Positions 54,117 through 62,851 of a stretch of 64,000 bases of DNA are shown here, piece by piece (within the stretch, counting starts at the first letter, position 1; the number at the start of each line of letters is the position of its first letter). The stretch is from Ruegeria arenilitoris. Its GTDB lineage: Bacteria > Pseudomonadota > Alphaproteobacteria > Rhodobacterales > Rhodobacteraceae. The position numbers and the translations under genes were made by a program. The stretch covers positions 310,001-374,000 of the forward strand of contig NZ_WPZQ01000005.1 of NCBI RefSeq assembly GCF_013030265.1. Reading direction: 5' to 3'. Below the pieces are notes generated by a model. The model saw only the letters and a program-made list of their open reading frames with translations, ran no database searches and had not been told where the DNA came from.

Positions 54117-55910
54117 TCACAAGACATGCCACTCCGCCCCACTGTTCTTGTTGGCATTCGGAAGCGCCCGAAGGGCCTCCTTCGTCTGCTTTGCGTTGTG
54201 CTCCAGAGCGATCTGGTCGAACTCTTCCAGAAATGCCTTGAACACGGTTTTCAGTCCCTGAGAGTCCTCAGGCAGATCTTCGTTGGCTGCAATCTCGCGC
54301 CACATGGCCGCCGCGCTTAGCGGTGTTCCTGCAGGCACGTTCAGAAGCTCTTCCAGCGCGGTTTCGGTTTTGCTGGTTTCGGCCAGAGTTTCCGGTTTTT
54401 CAGCTTCGGGTGTCACGTCAGGCATCGACACGACTTCAGCCCCATTCAGTGCGTTTGACACTGGCTCCGGCTCATACTCATCATTGTTTTCGGATTGCTC
54501 GCTGAGCAATGCCGTAATTGAGGAAACCGATACTTCGATTTCGGAAACAGGCGTTTCCTCAGCTTCAGTCTCTTCTGCAATCGCTATTGGCTGATCAGCA
54601 AGTTTGCTGGCCAACGACTCCAGCAGGTCATCCGACTCCGTCTCATTCGTCTGTTCGGACAGCGCTGGGGCATCTTCAGCCTCAAGAAGCACTTCCTCGT
54701 CCTGATCGTCATCGTCGTCGATGTAATCGAGATCGAATTCGTCACTATCAGACATGGATTGTCCGAGATTGGACAATTCCAACGGATCGTTCGCTGTATC
54801 CTTGAAGAAAGCTCGCAGCTCATCTTCGGATGTGCCCGTTGCAGCGTCTTCCTCGAGGTTGGTTTCAGGAGCCATTTCTGCACGCAGCCGTTCAGCCTCA
54901 TCCGAGTCAATACGGGTACGTTCGGGTTCTTCGCTTCTCCGCTCGACCCGGGCTGGGCGTACTGGGAAGCTGGTGATGACATCATCTTCGTCAGTCGGAC
55001 TGATGGGGGTCTCAGTATCCTCAAGTGGGTTCATCAGTTTCAGCGGAGCGCTCTGATCTGCTTCGACCGACGCTGGTGCTGCCTGATCCATTTGTTGTTT
55101 TGGCCGCAAAGGTTGAACCTTGGGCGCTTCGGACAGGCTCTTGTCGATCTGGTACCGGGCTAGCTGATCGGCGCGGTTGTCCATGATCTGCTCGGTGATC
55201 TCGAGGAAACTGTCGATCATTTTGCCGCCGCCGCTGCGCGACCAAAGTTCGGCATCACCTGTCTGGTCACGCGCGGTAATCGCATCACGCGCCGAAAACA
55301 GGATCGATCTATTGAACAGATGACCTGCTTCGCGATTCACGCGGCGCAGTACCTTCTGGCGGTCTTTCGGTCCCAAAGCATCCGCACGTGTGACCAGAAG
55401 CAGCGAATTGTGCTGCAGCCGTTCGGGTAACGACACCCAGGTTGCACGTTCGGTTTCGCGCCATGCCTGCGTCGAGTGGGTGCACCACAATACCCCGTTT
55501 GCCTGGCCAACCGCTCGGCGCCACACATCAGTCGAAATCTTGGGATCCGAGATGCCAGGAGTGTCGATCAGGTCAACAGCTTCAAGAATGTCGGCCTCGA
55601 GATAGATTCGGATGAACTGTGCATCGTTGACGCCGATTTCATCCAGCTGATCCAGTTCAATATTGCGAGTGCTGCCATCGTGGCCTTTGACATACGCGGA
55701 CTGATTGCCCCAACTGAACCAAACGGGCGGCAATTGCGTTGCCGTAACCTGCGTTGGCAGGGCCTGCGTGCGCAACAGGAAGTTCATCAGCGTGGATTTA
55801 CCAGCGCTGAATTCTCCCATAAGCGCGAAAACGGGCTTGCGGCGGGACCACTGCTCGATACGCTCCCATGCCCGAGGAGAGACGAAGCGGGTTGTAGAAT
55901 CTTTTACCAT
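54117..55910 (-). CDS. dynamin-superfamily-like GTPase with long acidic tail (module B)
   Basis: This is a 597-residue protein. The P-loop GTPase domain has GEFSAGKS (32-39), DTPG (116-119), TRAD at 174-177 at the G4 position, and AWRETER (149-155), as in the 49277-50563 product. After about residue 265 comes a long low-complexity region rich in Asp, Glu, Ser and Pro. A short folded end (about 540-597) starts near AAMWREIAANE. The acidic tail could bind partners or be phosphorylated by the adjacent kinase system (inference). ATG 55910 lies eight bases after the large-GTPase stop. No membrane span. Confidence 0.82.
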   Translation of the reverse strand: MVKDSTTRFVSPRAWERIEQWSRRKPVFALMGEFSAGKSTLMNFLLRTQALPTQVTATQLPPVWFSWGNQSAYVKGHDGSTRNIELDQLDEIGVNDAQFIRIYLEADILEAVDLIDTPGISDPKISTDVWRRAVGQANGVLWCTHSTQAWRETERATWVSLPERLQHNSLLLVTRADALGPKDRQKVLRRVNREAGHLFNRSILFSARDAITARDQTGDAELWSRSGGGKMIDSFLEITEQIMDNRADQLARYQIDKSLSEAPKVQPLRPKQQMDQAAPASVEADQSAPLKLMNPLEDTETPISPTDEDDVITSFPVRPARVERRSEEPERTRIDSDEAERLRAEMAPETNLEEDAATGTSEDELRAFFKDTANDPLELSNLGQSMSDSDEFDLDYIDDDDDQDEEVLLEAEDAPALSEQTNETESDDLLESLASKLADQPIAIAEETEAEETPVSEIEVSVSSITALLSEQSENNDEYEPEPVSNALNGAEVVSMPDVTPEAEKPETLAETSKTETALEELLNVPAGTPLSAAAMWREIAANEDLPEDSQGLKTVFKAFLEEFDQIALEHNAKQTKEALRALPNANKNSGAEWHVL

Positions 55911-55918
55911 AACTCTTC

Positions 55919-57931
55919 TTATGCTGCTTCGTTACTAAGGTCTTTGAGGATGTCACCCAGGATCTCATCACGTGATTTCGTGGGCTGCATCCCTGCCATC
56001 AACTCGGCATTGCGTGCGGGATCCTTTTCTGCCGAATGCGAGATGCTCAGCAGTGTCTCCTTCTGTTCACGCATGAAGTCCGAGAGAATGGCGCGTACAT
56101 TTTCAAGTACGGCTGCGATTTGGTTTTCCTCGATGTCCTTGGTGATCGAATTCGCCTCGGACGCGATCAGGCGCTTGTAATCAGCGGCATATGCTTCAAA
56201 GCCCTTGCGTTTTTGCCACCAGCGGCGCCACCAGGTGCTTTGAAGATCCAGCGCGATTGTACGCCCGATCCCCAGTGGCGGCGGCACGCGCGGAACGATC
56301 GGCGCTTCGATGCTGAACTCACCCAGGTGGTTGCCCAACAGCTTGTGATACAGCGCTTCAACGTCACCTGCGGCAGAAGAATACAGCGCACCTGCGTCTT
56401 TGCGCATTGACCGTGCAAAGCTGAAATATGCGGCCTTTTGAAGGGTGCGAAGTCCGGCCGGATCATATTGCCAAGTGCCCTGTTCGCCGTTCTGCTCGAG
56501 ATGTGCAATCAGCGAGTCTGTAGCGCGTTTGACAAAGTTTGCTTCAGCCGAAGCGAGCCGTTCGAGCACTTTGTCGCGCAACGCTGTCGTCAGTTCGGCT
56601 ACTTTCTTTTCATATTCAGCGGAAACTGCCGAAATCGCGTCTTCGGGAGATACGCCATCCAGATCGCGTACGACGCCCTCACCACTCGAGAGGTTCTTGG
56701 CAACAGCCGTGGCACGAATCTGGCTCGCGATGTTACGCGCGCGATGACGCACACGATCCAGCAAGCGATTGCCCGCTCCTTCGGCGATTCGTTCATTCAT
56801 CGCGAGCAATAGATCGGGCAGACCCGATAGCGCCCAGATCTTGTCCAGCGAAGCCGCCTGTTCACCAAACCCGGCCGCCAGATAGAAAGTGTTCAACGCC
56901 TGACGCGATTCCTCGTTCAGAACATCAGGATTACCAGTCAGAGCGGCCTCGGCCCAAAGGGCACTTCCGAACACGATGCTGGTGTTGGCATCGATATTAT
57001 TCTGCTTGAGCGTGTCCTGAATGCGATCACGGATCTCCGGGACCTGATTAACCGGGTCTGACAGTTCATCAATGCGGTTTACGAACAGGATGATCTGGCG
57101 GTTTTCAAACTGCGCGATGATCCGCATCAGAGCCATGTCCATGGTGGTCAGTGCCTGGCTGGCCGCCAGAACCACGATACATACTTCTGATCCGCGCAGG
57201 CTGCGCAGTGTGATCTGCTCGCGTACCATGAAGGTATCGTTCACGCCGGGCGTGTCGCAGAGTTTCAGCGAAATAGGATATTGCGGAATATCCATGTACA
57301 GTTCCGCAGATTTTGTCACATCTGCAAAGCGACCGGTCTTGGGGTCGATGTCCGGGTCGTCTTCATCACCCAGGCAGACATAGCGCTGGATCAGTTCTTC
57401 ATCGAAATAGTCGTATTGGTGGCTTTGGCCCAACACGAGGTCGAAATGCTTGCCTAGCCGTTCTTCGGACTTGGCCTTCATCTCACCGATCTGACGCCGG
57501 ATATCGTCCATTTCGTCATCGGCGCCGGCGCGGTTGGCCAACTCGCCCAAGCGGCCGCCGCCGACCATCAGGTTGTCCCATTCTTCCTGCTCAAAGAAGG
57601 TAAACTTGGACTTGGTATCACCCGGTGTGCGGGTGTTGATGTTCAGCGTGGTAACGACCGAGGTCCACGGGTTTACGTCCGATGGCAGCAAGCCCGGGCG
57701 ACCCGCGAGGATGTTCACAATCGAGGATTTTCCGGCTTTGACCTGCCCCACCATCGTGACGCTGGCAGTGAAATTCTCCATCCGCGTCTTGAGCGTTGCA
57801 AGTCGGGCCGAGGAGCGCGCATCCGCCACCTCTGTCAATTGGTCGATCTGCGTCGTCAGCGAAGACATGGCCGATGTCATCGGCGCAAGTGTTTCGTTCC
57901 CTACAGACAGAAGGTGATCGTTACGCGCCAT
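55919..57931 (-). CDS. large dynamin-like GTPase (module B)
   Basis: This is a 670-residue dynamin-like protein. The GTPase domain has GQVKAGKS (62-69), LLPSDVNPWT, DTPG (226-229) and NRID (285-288), aligning block for block with the 50560-52602 product. Long helical regions follow. Near residue 567 is a striking WWRRWWQKRK stretch, which may insert in or bind acidic membrane lipids like a dynamin-type paddle (inference). Start ATG 57931 is preceded by GGAGG and lies two bases after the previous stop. It forms a gene pair with the small GTPase at 54117. Confidence 0.88.
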   Translation of the reverse strand: MARNDHLLSVGNETLAPMTSAMSSLTTQIDQLTEVADARSSARLATLKTRMENFTASVTMVGQVKAGKSSIVNILAGRPGLLPSDVNPWTSVVTTLNINTRTPGDTKSKFTFFEQEEWDNLMVGGGRLGELANRAGADDEMDDIRRQIGEMKAKSEERLGKHFDLVLGQSHQYDYFDEELIQRYVCLGDEDDPDIDPKTGRFADVTKSAELYMDIPQYPISLKLCDTPGVNDTFMVREQITLRSLRGSEVCIVVLAASQALTTMDMALMRIIAQFENRQIILFVNRIDELSDPVNQVPEIRDRIQDTLKQNNIDANTSIVFGSALWAEAALTGNPDVLNEESRQALNTFYLAAGFGEQAASLDKIWALSGLPDLLLAMNERIAEGAGNRLLDRVRHRARNIASQIRATAVAKNLSSGEGVVRDLDGVSPEDAISAVSAEYEKKVAELTTALRDKVLERLASAEANFVKRATDSLIAHLEQNGEQGTWQYDPAGLRTLQKAAYFSFARSMRKDAGALYSSAAGDVEALYHKLLGNHLGEFSIEAPIVPRVPPPLGIGRTIALDLQSTWWRRWWQKRKGFEAYAADYKRLIASEANSITKDIEENQIAAVLENVRAILSDFMREQKETLLSISHSAEKDPARNAELMAGMQPTKSRDEILGDILKDLSNEAA

Positions 57932-57933
57932 GT

Positions 57934-58428
57934 TTAGCCTCCGGTGCCAGTAGCGGGAATCTGTGCCTCTGCAACGTCAGACAGACGTCCAGCCGGAATA
58001 CTGGTAAGTGTGTCGATCCGCGCGATCAGATCCAGAGCGTTACCCAAGATCGCAGCTTCTTTGCGCGGAGAGATCGATTCGTAGGCCTGTGAGTCAGCCA
58101 GAACTTCGATCGAGCTGAACCGGTCGCCATTCTCAAGGCAGGCTACGCGCCGACCTGTCGGGAAGCCATCGGATTTGCTGGATGGCAGCGGCATCCGGGT
58201 ATTGGCCAGCAGATACTGTTCGCCTGAATGCGTCTTGAGCGCGATACCAAAGCCCGTATCAGGGTGTTGTTTGTTCAGAGTTTTGAGCTCGCCGATAAAG
58301 CTCTCACGTGCAAGAAAGACAGCGTCTTGCTCGGCGGCAGCGGAGTTGATCTGTTCGGTCACGACGGAGACCCTTGTGTTGGAGTTGAGCAGGAACTCGT
58401 AACAATGCCTCGCGGCGAAAAGACTCAT
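57934..58428 (-). CDS. unknown protein heading the GTPase array
   Basis: This is a 164-residue soluble product starting MSLFAARHCYEFLLNSN. It has an alternating alpha/beta pattern and a C-terminal helix (KEAAILGNALDLIARIDTL). There is no signal peptide, membrane helix or known motif. ATG 58428 is taken with AAGGAG very close upstream. An open frame extends 32 codons further into AT-rich, non-coding-like sequence. It ends two bases before the large GTPase gene, so it is probably the first gene of the operon. Function unknown. Confidence 0.72.
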   Translation of the reverse strand: MSLFAARHCYEFLLNSNTRVSVVTEQINSAAAEQDAVFLARESFIGELKTLNKQHPDTGFGIALKTHSGEQYLLANTRMPLPSSKSDGFPTGRRVACLENGDRFSSIEVLADSQAYESISPRKEAAILGNALDLIARIDTLTSIPAGRLSDVAEAQIPATGTGG

Positions 58429-59121
58429 TAACTCCTTGCTAGAAATAACAACCTTTAAGGCGGTGTTATTTTGACGTGAATAAGATTTTTTGGCGGTTGA
58501 ATTGTGGCGCAATTGTGTTTGCACTTGCTTATTAATGCCTCAACCAATGGGAGAGTGTTCGACAATGTCGGCATCGATTGGACGAGCGCCTGACCTTTTG
58601 TGCGTCGGTTGCGCAATGCAGCTCATATTCCACCTAAATACATGATAATAAACATTAATAATACATAATCGACACCAATGCGACTCTCCCTTTAGTTGTT
58701 TTAGAGTGCATTTTGATCTGGAGTGAAACTTTTGAGGGTCTTGAAGGGCATTGTGCGGAACGTTGTTGATTCAGCATTACTCAACGTAAGCGAGCTAAAA
58801 GAATCTGGCGGATAAATTTTAATGTCTCGTAATTGGCAACAATAGAGGCAATTTGTGGCAGACCCTTCCTAATAAGATTTTGACAGGTTTTTTAGGATAT
58901 GAGAGTGCCTAAATTCTAATGAATCATGGAGCTTTTTTCGATGCAGTTCGAGAGAGAGCTTGCTGCTGTTCGCTGGTTCGAGCCAGAAGTTTCCTGATCG
59001 GTTGCGATGTATTGTTGCGATGTGGGGGTCAATAAACTCCATCACACCGCAATTTACCTCTCGCACTTGTCTGGAAGCTTTGTTATGCAGCGCCACATTC
59101 CGGGGTCATTGGCGCCGGGTT
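58429..59121. other. AT-rich promoter region of the GTPase array
   Basis: There are 693 bases without a convincing gene between the array and tRNA-Leu. It includes runs such as ATAATAAACATTAATAATACA near 58645, clearly richer in A/T than its surroundings. The promoter for the leftward array should lie here, and a tRNA promoter near 59080-59120. No attachment-site repeat or integrase remnant was seen. Confidence 0.5.
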
Positions 59122-59206
59122 GCGGGTGTGGCGAAATTGGTAGACGCACCAGATTTAGGTTCTGGCGCCGCAAGGCGTGGGGGTTCAAGTCCCTCCACCC
59201 GCACCA
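59122..59206 (+). tRNA. tRNA-Leu (anticodon UAG)
   Basis: This is an 85-base cloverleaf. The acceptor stem GCGGGTG pairs with CACCCGC, and CCA is encoded at the end. The anticodon stem CCAGA/TCTGG has loop TTTAGGT (anticodon TAG). A long variable arm with a GCGCCGCAAGGCGT-type stem is typical of class-II leucine tRNAs, and the T-loop is GGTTCAAGTCC. Confidence 0.97.
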
Positions 59207-59218
59207 AAGATTTGTATG

Positions 59219-59836
59219 TCAGGTCCCGTAACGGGCCATGAACATGTCCACCGCCTGCAGGGCGACCTCATCGATTTCTTCCTGCGAAAAGCTTGACTGG
59301 ATGCCAAAAGCTGCTCTGCCCCACAGTCGGACTTTGCAAAGTTCAGAAAACTGTTCCGCCGCGATGTAAATGTCTTCGATGACCAGTTCGCCGTTGGCGA
59401 CGGCCTTTTCCAGATACTCTGCGAGCTGTCGTTGACCGTTCTCGGGACCAGCCTGATAAAAAGCCTTACCAAGCTCAGGAAACCGATCCCTTTCGGCTAC
59501 GCAGATCCGGAACACCTGTTGTGCGAAATCCGACACCAGAAAGGCAGTCAGCTGAGTCGCTGCGATTGTCAGGACCTCACGCGCTGGTTTGGTCTCGTCG
59601 ATCATCGAGATGATACGTTCAGCCATCAGGCTGCATTCGGTCTGAGCCACTTCCATAAACAACAGCCGTTTGTCGGGGAAGTAGCTATAGAGCGTTGCCT
59701 TTGAGACGCCTGCAGCGCGGGCGATATCGTCCACGCTGGCACCTTCGAAGCCATCCGCCATGAAAACCTCGCGGGCTCCGCGCAAGACCTGATCGAATTT
59801 TCGGCCTGTACGCAGAATGGTGGCGGCTTGGGTCAT
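59219..59836 (-). CDS. TetR-family transcriptional regulator
   Basis: This is a 205-residue DNA-binding regulator with the N-terminal TetR HTH (ASVDDIARAAGVSKATLYSYFPDKRLLF, residues about 34-61) and a helical ligand domain. It is convergent with the tRNA gene and divergent from mbfA. The palindrome at 59870-59885 next to its promoter is probably its own operator. The ligand is not predictable. Control of mbfA as well as itself is possible, given the 128-base shared region. Confidence 0.9.
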   Translation of the reverse strand: MTQAATILRTGRKFDQVLRGAREVFMADGFEGASVDDIARAAGVSKATLYSYFPDKRLLFMEVAQTECSLMAERIISMIDETKPAREVLTIAATQLTAFLVSDFAQQVFRICVAERDRFPELGKAFYQAGPENGQRQLAEYLEKAVANGELVIEDIYIAAEQFSELCKVRLWGRAAFGIQSSFSQEEIDEVALQAVDMFMARYGT

Positions 59837-59869
59837 GTTGTCTCCTTGGCTTGACGTATTCCAAATCTA

Positions 59870-59885
59870 TAAACCGTTCGGTTTA
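59870..59885. promoter_or_regulatory. TetR-type operator palindrome
   Basis: Perfect 7-bp arms TAAACCG - TT - CGGTTTA lie between the divergent TetR and mbfA genes, 33 bases from the TetR start. Dyads built on ACCG...CGGT are commonly bound by TetR-family repressors. Confidence 0.75.
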
Positions 59886-59934
59886 GTTTCAACGATTTTC
59901 GGTTCTGGTTGAAAGCTTCGTTACGTTCGGTAAA

Positions 59935-59949
59935 TTGGAATCGTTCTAA
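59935..59949. promoter_or_regulatory. candidate Irr-binding ICE-like box upstream of mbfA
   Basis: TTGGAA - TCG - TTCTAA, a near-perfect dyad (one mismatch), lies 15 bases before the mbfA start. It resembles the alphaproteobacterial iron-control element bound by Irr, and mbfA genes of this type are known Irr targets in rhizobia. Confidence 0.5.
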
Positions 59950-59964
59950 TATAGTGAGGCGCTG

Positions 59965-60939
59965 ATGCGTTTTTTCACCCAGCGAAAACACTTCCGCGAC
60001 CTGACCGAACAGGAGATCATTGCGCTTGCCATCTCGTCCGAAGAAGACGATGCGCGCATCTATCGGTCTTATGCTGAAATGCTGCGAAGTGACTATCCCG
60101 CGAGTGCAAAGGTGTTCGACGGCATGGCTGCTGAAGAGGATCAGCACAGGTCCCTTCTGATCGGGTTGCATGAGCAGCGGTTCGGATCAGTGATCCCATT
60201 GATCCGTCGCGAGCATGTCGCAGGATATTATGCGCGACGGCCCATTTGGCTGATCGAAAATTTGGGCATCGAACGTATCCGCGAAGAAGCCGAAATGATG
60301 GAGCGCGATGCCGAAAGGTTTTATCTGACCGCCGCTGAGCGCAGCACCGATACCGCAACCCGCAAGCTGCTCGGCGATCTCGCCGTGGCCGAGGCAGGCC
60401 ATCAGGCCACAGCGGCCGAATTGGAGCAAACCTATTTGGATCCGGACAGTCAGGAATCCGAACAGGCGGTCTCGCGTCGTCAGTTTGTGCTGACATGGGT
60501 TCAGCCAGGACTGGCCGGGCTGATGGATGGGTCCGTTTCCACACTGGCACCGATCTTTGCCACCGCTTTTGCGACGCAGGATACCTGGACCACGTTTCTT
60601 GTTGGTCTTGCAGCCTCAGTCGGTGCCGGGATTTCCATGGGGTTTACCGAGGCGGCGTCAGATGATGGAGAGTTGTCCGGGCGGGGTTCTCCTGTAAAGC
60701 GCGGTCTGGCATCGGGGGTCATGACTACAGTCGGAGGACTGGGGCATGCCCTGCCCTACCTCATCCCAGAATTCTGGACGGCCACCAGCATCGCCTTCCT
60801 GATCGTATTCTGCGAGCTCTGGGCGATCGCGTGGATTCAGAATCGCTTCATGGACACTCCGTTCTTTCGCGCAGCATTCCAGGTTGTGCTGGGTGGCTCA
60901 CTGGTGCTGGCTGCAGGTATTCTGATCGGCAGTGGCTGA
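59965..60939 (+). CDS. mbfA: membrane-bound ferritin-like/VIT1 fusion protein (MbfA)
   Basis: This is a 324-residue protein. The N-terminal ferritin-like diiron domain (about residues 10-160) has EEDDARIY and AAEEDQHRSL. The C-terminal membrane domain (about 170-324) is of the VIT1/CCC1 type, starting WVQPGLAGLMDGSVSTLAPIFA. MbfA exports or detoxifies excess iron and protects against iron and peroxide stress. Length and domain order are normal. Start ATG 59965 has GAGG upstream. The ICE-like box and TetR operator lie just before it. Confidence 0.92.
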   Translation: MRFFTQRKHFRDLTEQEIIALAISSEEDDARIYRSYAEMLRSDYPASAKVFDGMAAEEDQHRSLLIGLHEQRFGSVIPLIRREHVAGYYARRPIWLIENLGIERIREEAEMMERDAERFYLTAAERSTDTATRKLLGDLAVAEAGHQATAAELEQTYLDPDSQESEQAVSRRQFVLTWVQPGLAGLMDGSVSTLAPIFATAFATQDTWTTFLVGLAASVGAGISMGFTEAASDDGELSGRGSPVKRGLASGVMTTVGGLGHALPYLIPEFWTATSIAFLIVFCELWAIAWIQNRFMDTPFFRAAFQVVLGGSLVLAAGILIGSG

Positions 60940-60982
60940 TGTCCTGCTTGCGGTGCGGTAAATTCATGTTACCAATTCGCCC

Positions 60983-61912
60983 ATGGTCGATATCTTTCTG
61001 CGCACCCTGCCTTTTTTCGCGATCATCGGCCTTGGATACTGGGCCGGTCGCAGTCGTTTTTTCAGTGAAGAAGCCACTGCCTACCTGACCAAATTCGTGT
61101 TCTACTTTGCACTGTCCGCAATGCTGTTTCGTTTTGCGGCAACCCTGCCCTTTGCCGATATCTTCAATGGAAGACTGGTGATCGGTTATCTGATCGGAAC
61201 GCTTTGCGTTTATGGTTTGGCGACGCTTGTTGCTTACCTTCGTGGCCTCGACATCCCGACGGCTGCGGTTGAGGCGCAATGTGCGGCTATCGGCAATGTT
61301 GGTTTTCTTGGCCTGCCAATGTTGGCCCTGCTGTTCTCTGAGGCGGCAATTGGTCCGGTTATGTTGGTGCTTGCCGTCGATCTGGTGGTGTTTTCGTCCT
61401 TGATCGTGATCCTGATCAACGGCGGTCGCGATGGTCGGCTAACGCTGCGCACGATGCGACTGATCGGTGTTGGCCTGCTGAAGAACCCGATGATTGTATC
61501 GATTTCGTCGGGTCTGATCTGGTCAGCCCTGCGGTTGCCTGTACCCGCGCCTCTCAATGATTTTCTGACCATTCTTGGCGGGGCGGCAACACCGGGTGCA
61601 TTGTTCGCTATCGGCGCCTCGCTGGCCACCAAGTCTGCTGAAAGGGTGCAGATTGCCGCCTGGCTGAGCTTTTGCAAATTGATTGTTCATCCGGTTTGCG
61701 TGGCGATCGTTCTGATCTGGATTATTCCGATTGAACCCTTCCCCGCGTCCGTTGCCATCGCTGCTGCCGCGCTACCGGTTGCGGGCAACGTATACATGCT
61801 GGCGGCGCATTATGGGATCGCACCGCATCGCGCTTCGGCTGCAATTTTGTTGTCCACCATCGCCAGCATCATCACTTTACCGTTTGTGATCGCCTGGGTG
61901 AGTGCAAACTAG
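60983..61912 (+). CDS. AEC-family transporter (auxin efflux carrier/malonate transporter fold)
   Basis: This is a 309-residue inner-membrane protein with about ten hydrophobic segments and the family pattern, including QCAAIGNVGFLGLPML and PVAGNVYMLAAHY. AEC carriers move small organic acids or similar metabolites. The direction and substrate are unknown here. It lies 43 bases after mbfA and may be cotranscribed. Confidence 0.87.
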   Translation: MVDIFLRTLPFFAIIGLGYWAGRSRFFSEEATAYLTKFVFYFALSAMLFRFAATLPFADIFNGRLVIGYLIGTLCVYGLATLVAYLRGLDIPTAAVEAQCAAIGNVGFLGLPMLALLFSEAAIGPVMLVLAVDLVVFSSLIVILINGGRDGRLTLRTMRLIGVGLLKNPMIVSISSGLIWSALRLPVPAPLNDFLTILGGAATPGALFAIGASLATKSAERVQIAAWLSFCKLIVHPVCVAIVLIWIIPIEPFPASVAIAAAALPVAGNVYMLAAHYGIAPHRASAAILLSTIASIITLPFVIAWVSAN

Positions 61913-62014
61913 GGTGTCACACTCGAAAAAAGCCGCCGTAACAAACCCGCGCACTTTACGCCGGGACCGCGGACCGTTAGCCATGGGCCAGACCTAACGC
62001 AAGGACAATGCCAG

Positions 62015-62848
62015 ATGGAAACCCTATCGGAAAATGCATGTTTCGGCGGTGTGCAGGGCGTTTATCGCCATGCTTCGTCGGCCTGCCAATGTGACATGAC
62101 TTTCGGCCTGTTCCTGCCGCCCGAGGCCAAGGATGGCCCGGTTCCAGTGCTGTGGTACCTGTCCGGGCTGACCTGCACACATGAGAACGCGATGACCAAG
62201 GCCGGTGCGCAAAGCTGGGCCGCCGAGCAAGGGATTGCACTGGTGTTTCCCGATACCTCTCCGCGTGGGGCTGATGTGGCAGATGATGATGATTATGATC
62301 TTGGCCAGGGTGCCGGTTTTTATGTGAACGCAACACAAAAGCCATGGGCGCCGCATTTCAATATGTGGGACTACGTGGCAGATGAGCTGCCCGCCTTGCT
62401 GACCGAGAAATTCGCCATAGATGGTGAGCGCCAGTCAATCACGGGTCATTCGATGGGTGGTCATGGAGCCCTGACACTCGCCATGAACCTGCCGGGCAGG
62501 TTCCGCTCCGTCTCGGCCTTTGCTCCGATCTCGAACCCGACAGGTTCCGATTGGGGCCGCAAGCAGCTGTCTGCCTATCTGGGTGATGACGAGGCTGCAT
62601 GGGCCAAGCACGATTCAACGCTGATGATGAAGGAAAAAGGTTTTGACGGGCCGATCCTGATCGATACTGGCACCAATGATCAGTTCATCGATCTGTTGCG
62701 CCCCGAAGCACTCGCGCAGGCCATCGCCGAGCGTCGCCAGCAAGCAACAAATCGTCTGCAACCTGGCTATGATCATTCCTATTTCTTTGTCTCGACCTTC
62801 ATGGAAGACCACGTGTCCTTCCACGCAGAAGCTCTTTACGGAGACTGA
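62015..62848 (+). CDS. fghA: S-formylglutathione hydrolase
   Basis: This enzyme hydrolyses S-formylglutathione to formate and glutathione in formaldehyde detoxification. The 277-residue alpha/beta-hydrolase shows TGHSMGGHGAL (nucleophile S146), DTSPRG and a late YDHSYFF with the catalytic His, all typical of esterase-D/FghA. The start is ATG 62015. The sthA gene follows three bases later. No adjacent glutathione-dependent formaldehyde dehydrogenase is in the window. Confidence 0.94.
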   Translation: METLSENACFGGVQGVYRHASSACQCDMTFGLFLPPEAKDGPVPVLWYLSGLTCTHENAMTKAGAQSWAAEQGIALVFPDTSPRGADVADDDDYDLGQGAGFYVNATQKPWAPHFNMWDYVADELPALLTEKFAIDGERQSITGHSMGGHGALTLAMNLPGRFRSVSAFAPISNPTGSDWGRKQLSAYLGDDEAAWAKHDSTLMMKEKGFDGPILIDTGTNDQFIDLLRPEALAQAIAERRQQATNRLQPGYDHSYFFVSTFMEDHVSFHAEALYGD

Positions 62849-62851
62849 TGC

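Noticed and set aside
42246..58428. Type VI secretion cluster
   Set aside because: Kinase, PP2C and FHA are typical of T6SS post-translational control, but no Tss structural gene, Hcp, VgrG or ClpV is present.
59122..59206. tRNA-Leu as an integration site for an island carrying the GTPase array
   Set aside because: No integrase and no repeated tRNA 3' end was seen to the left or right; genes next to it are housekeeping.
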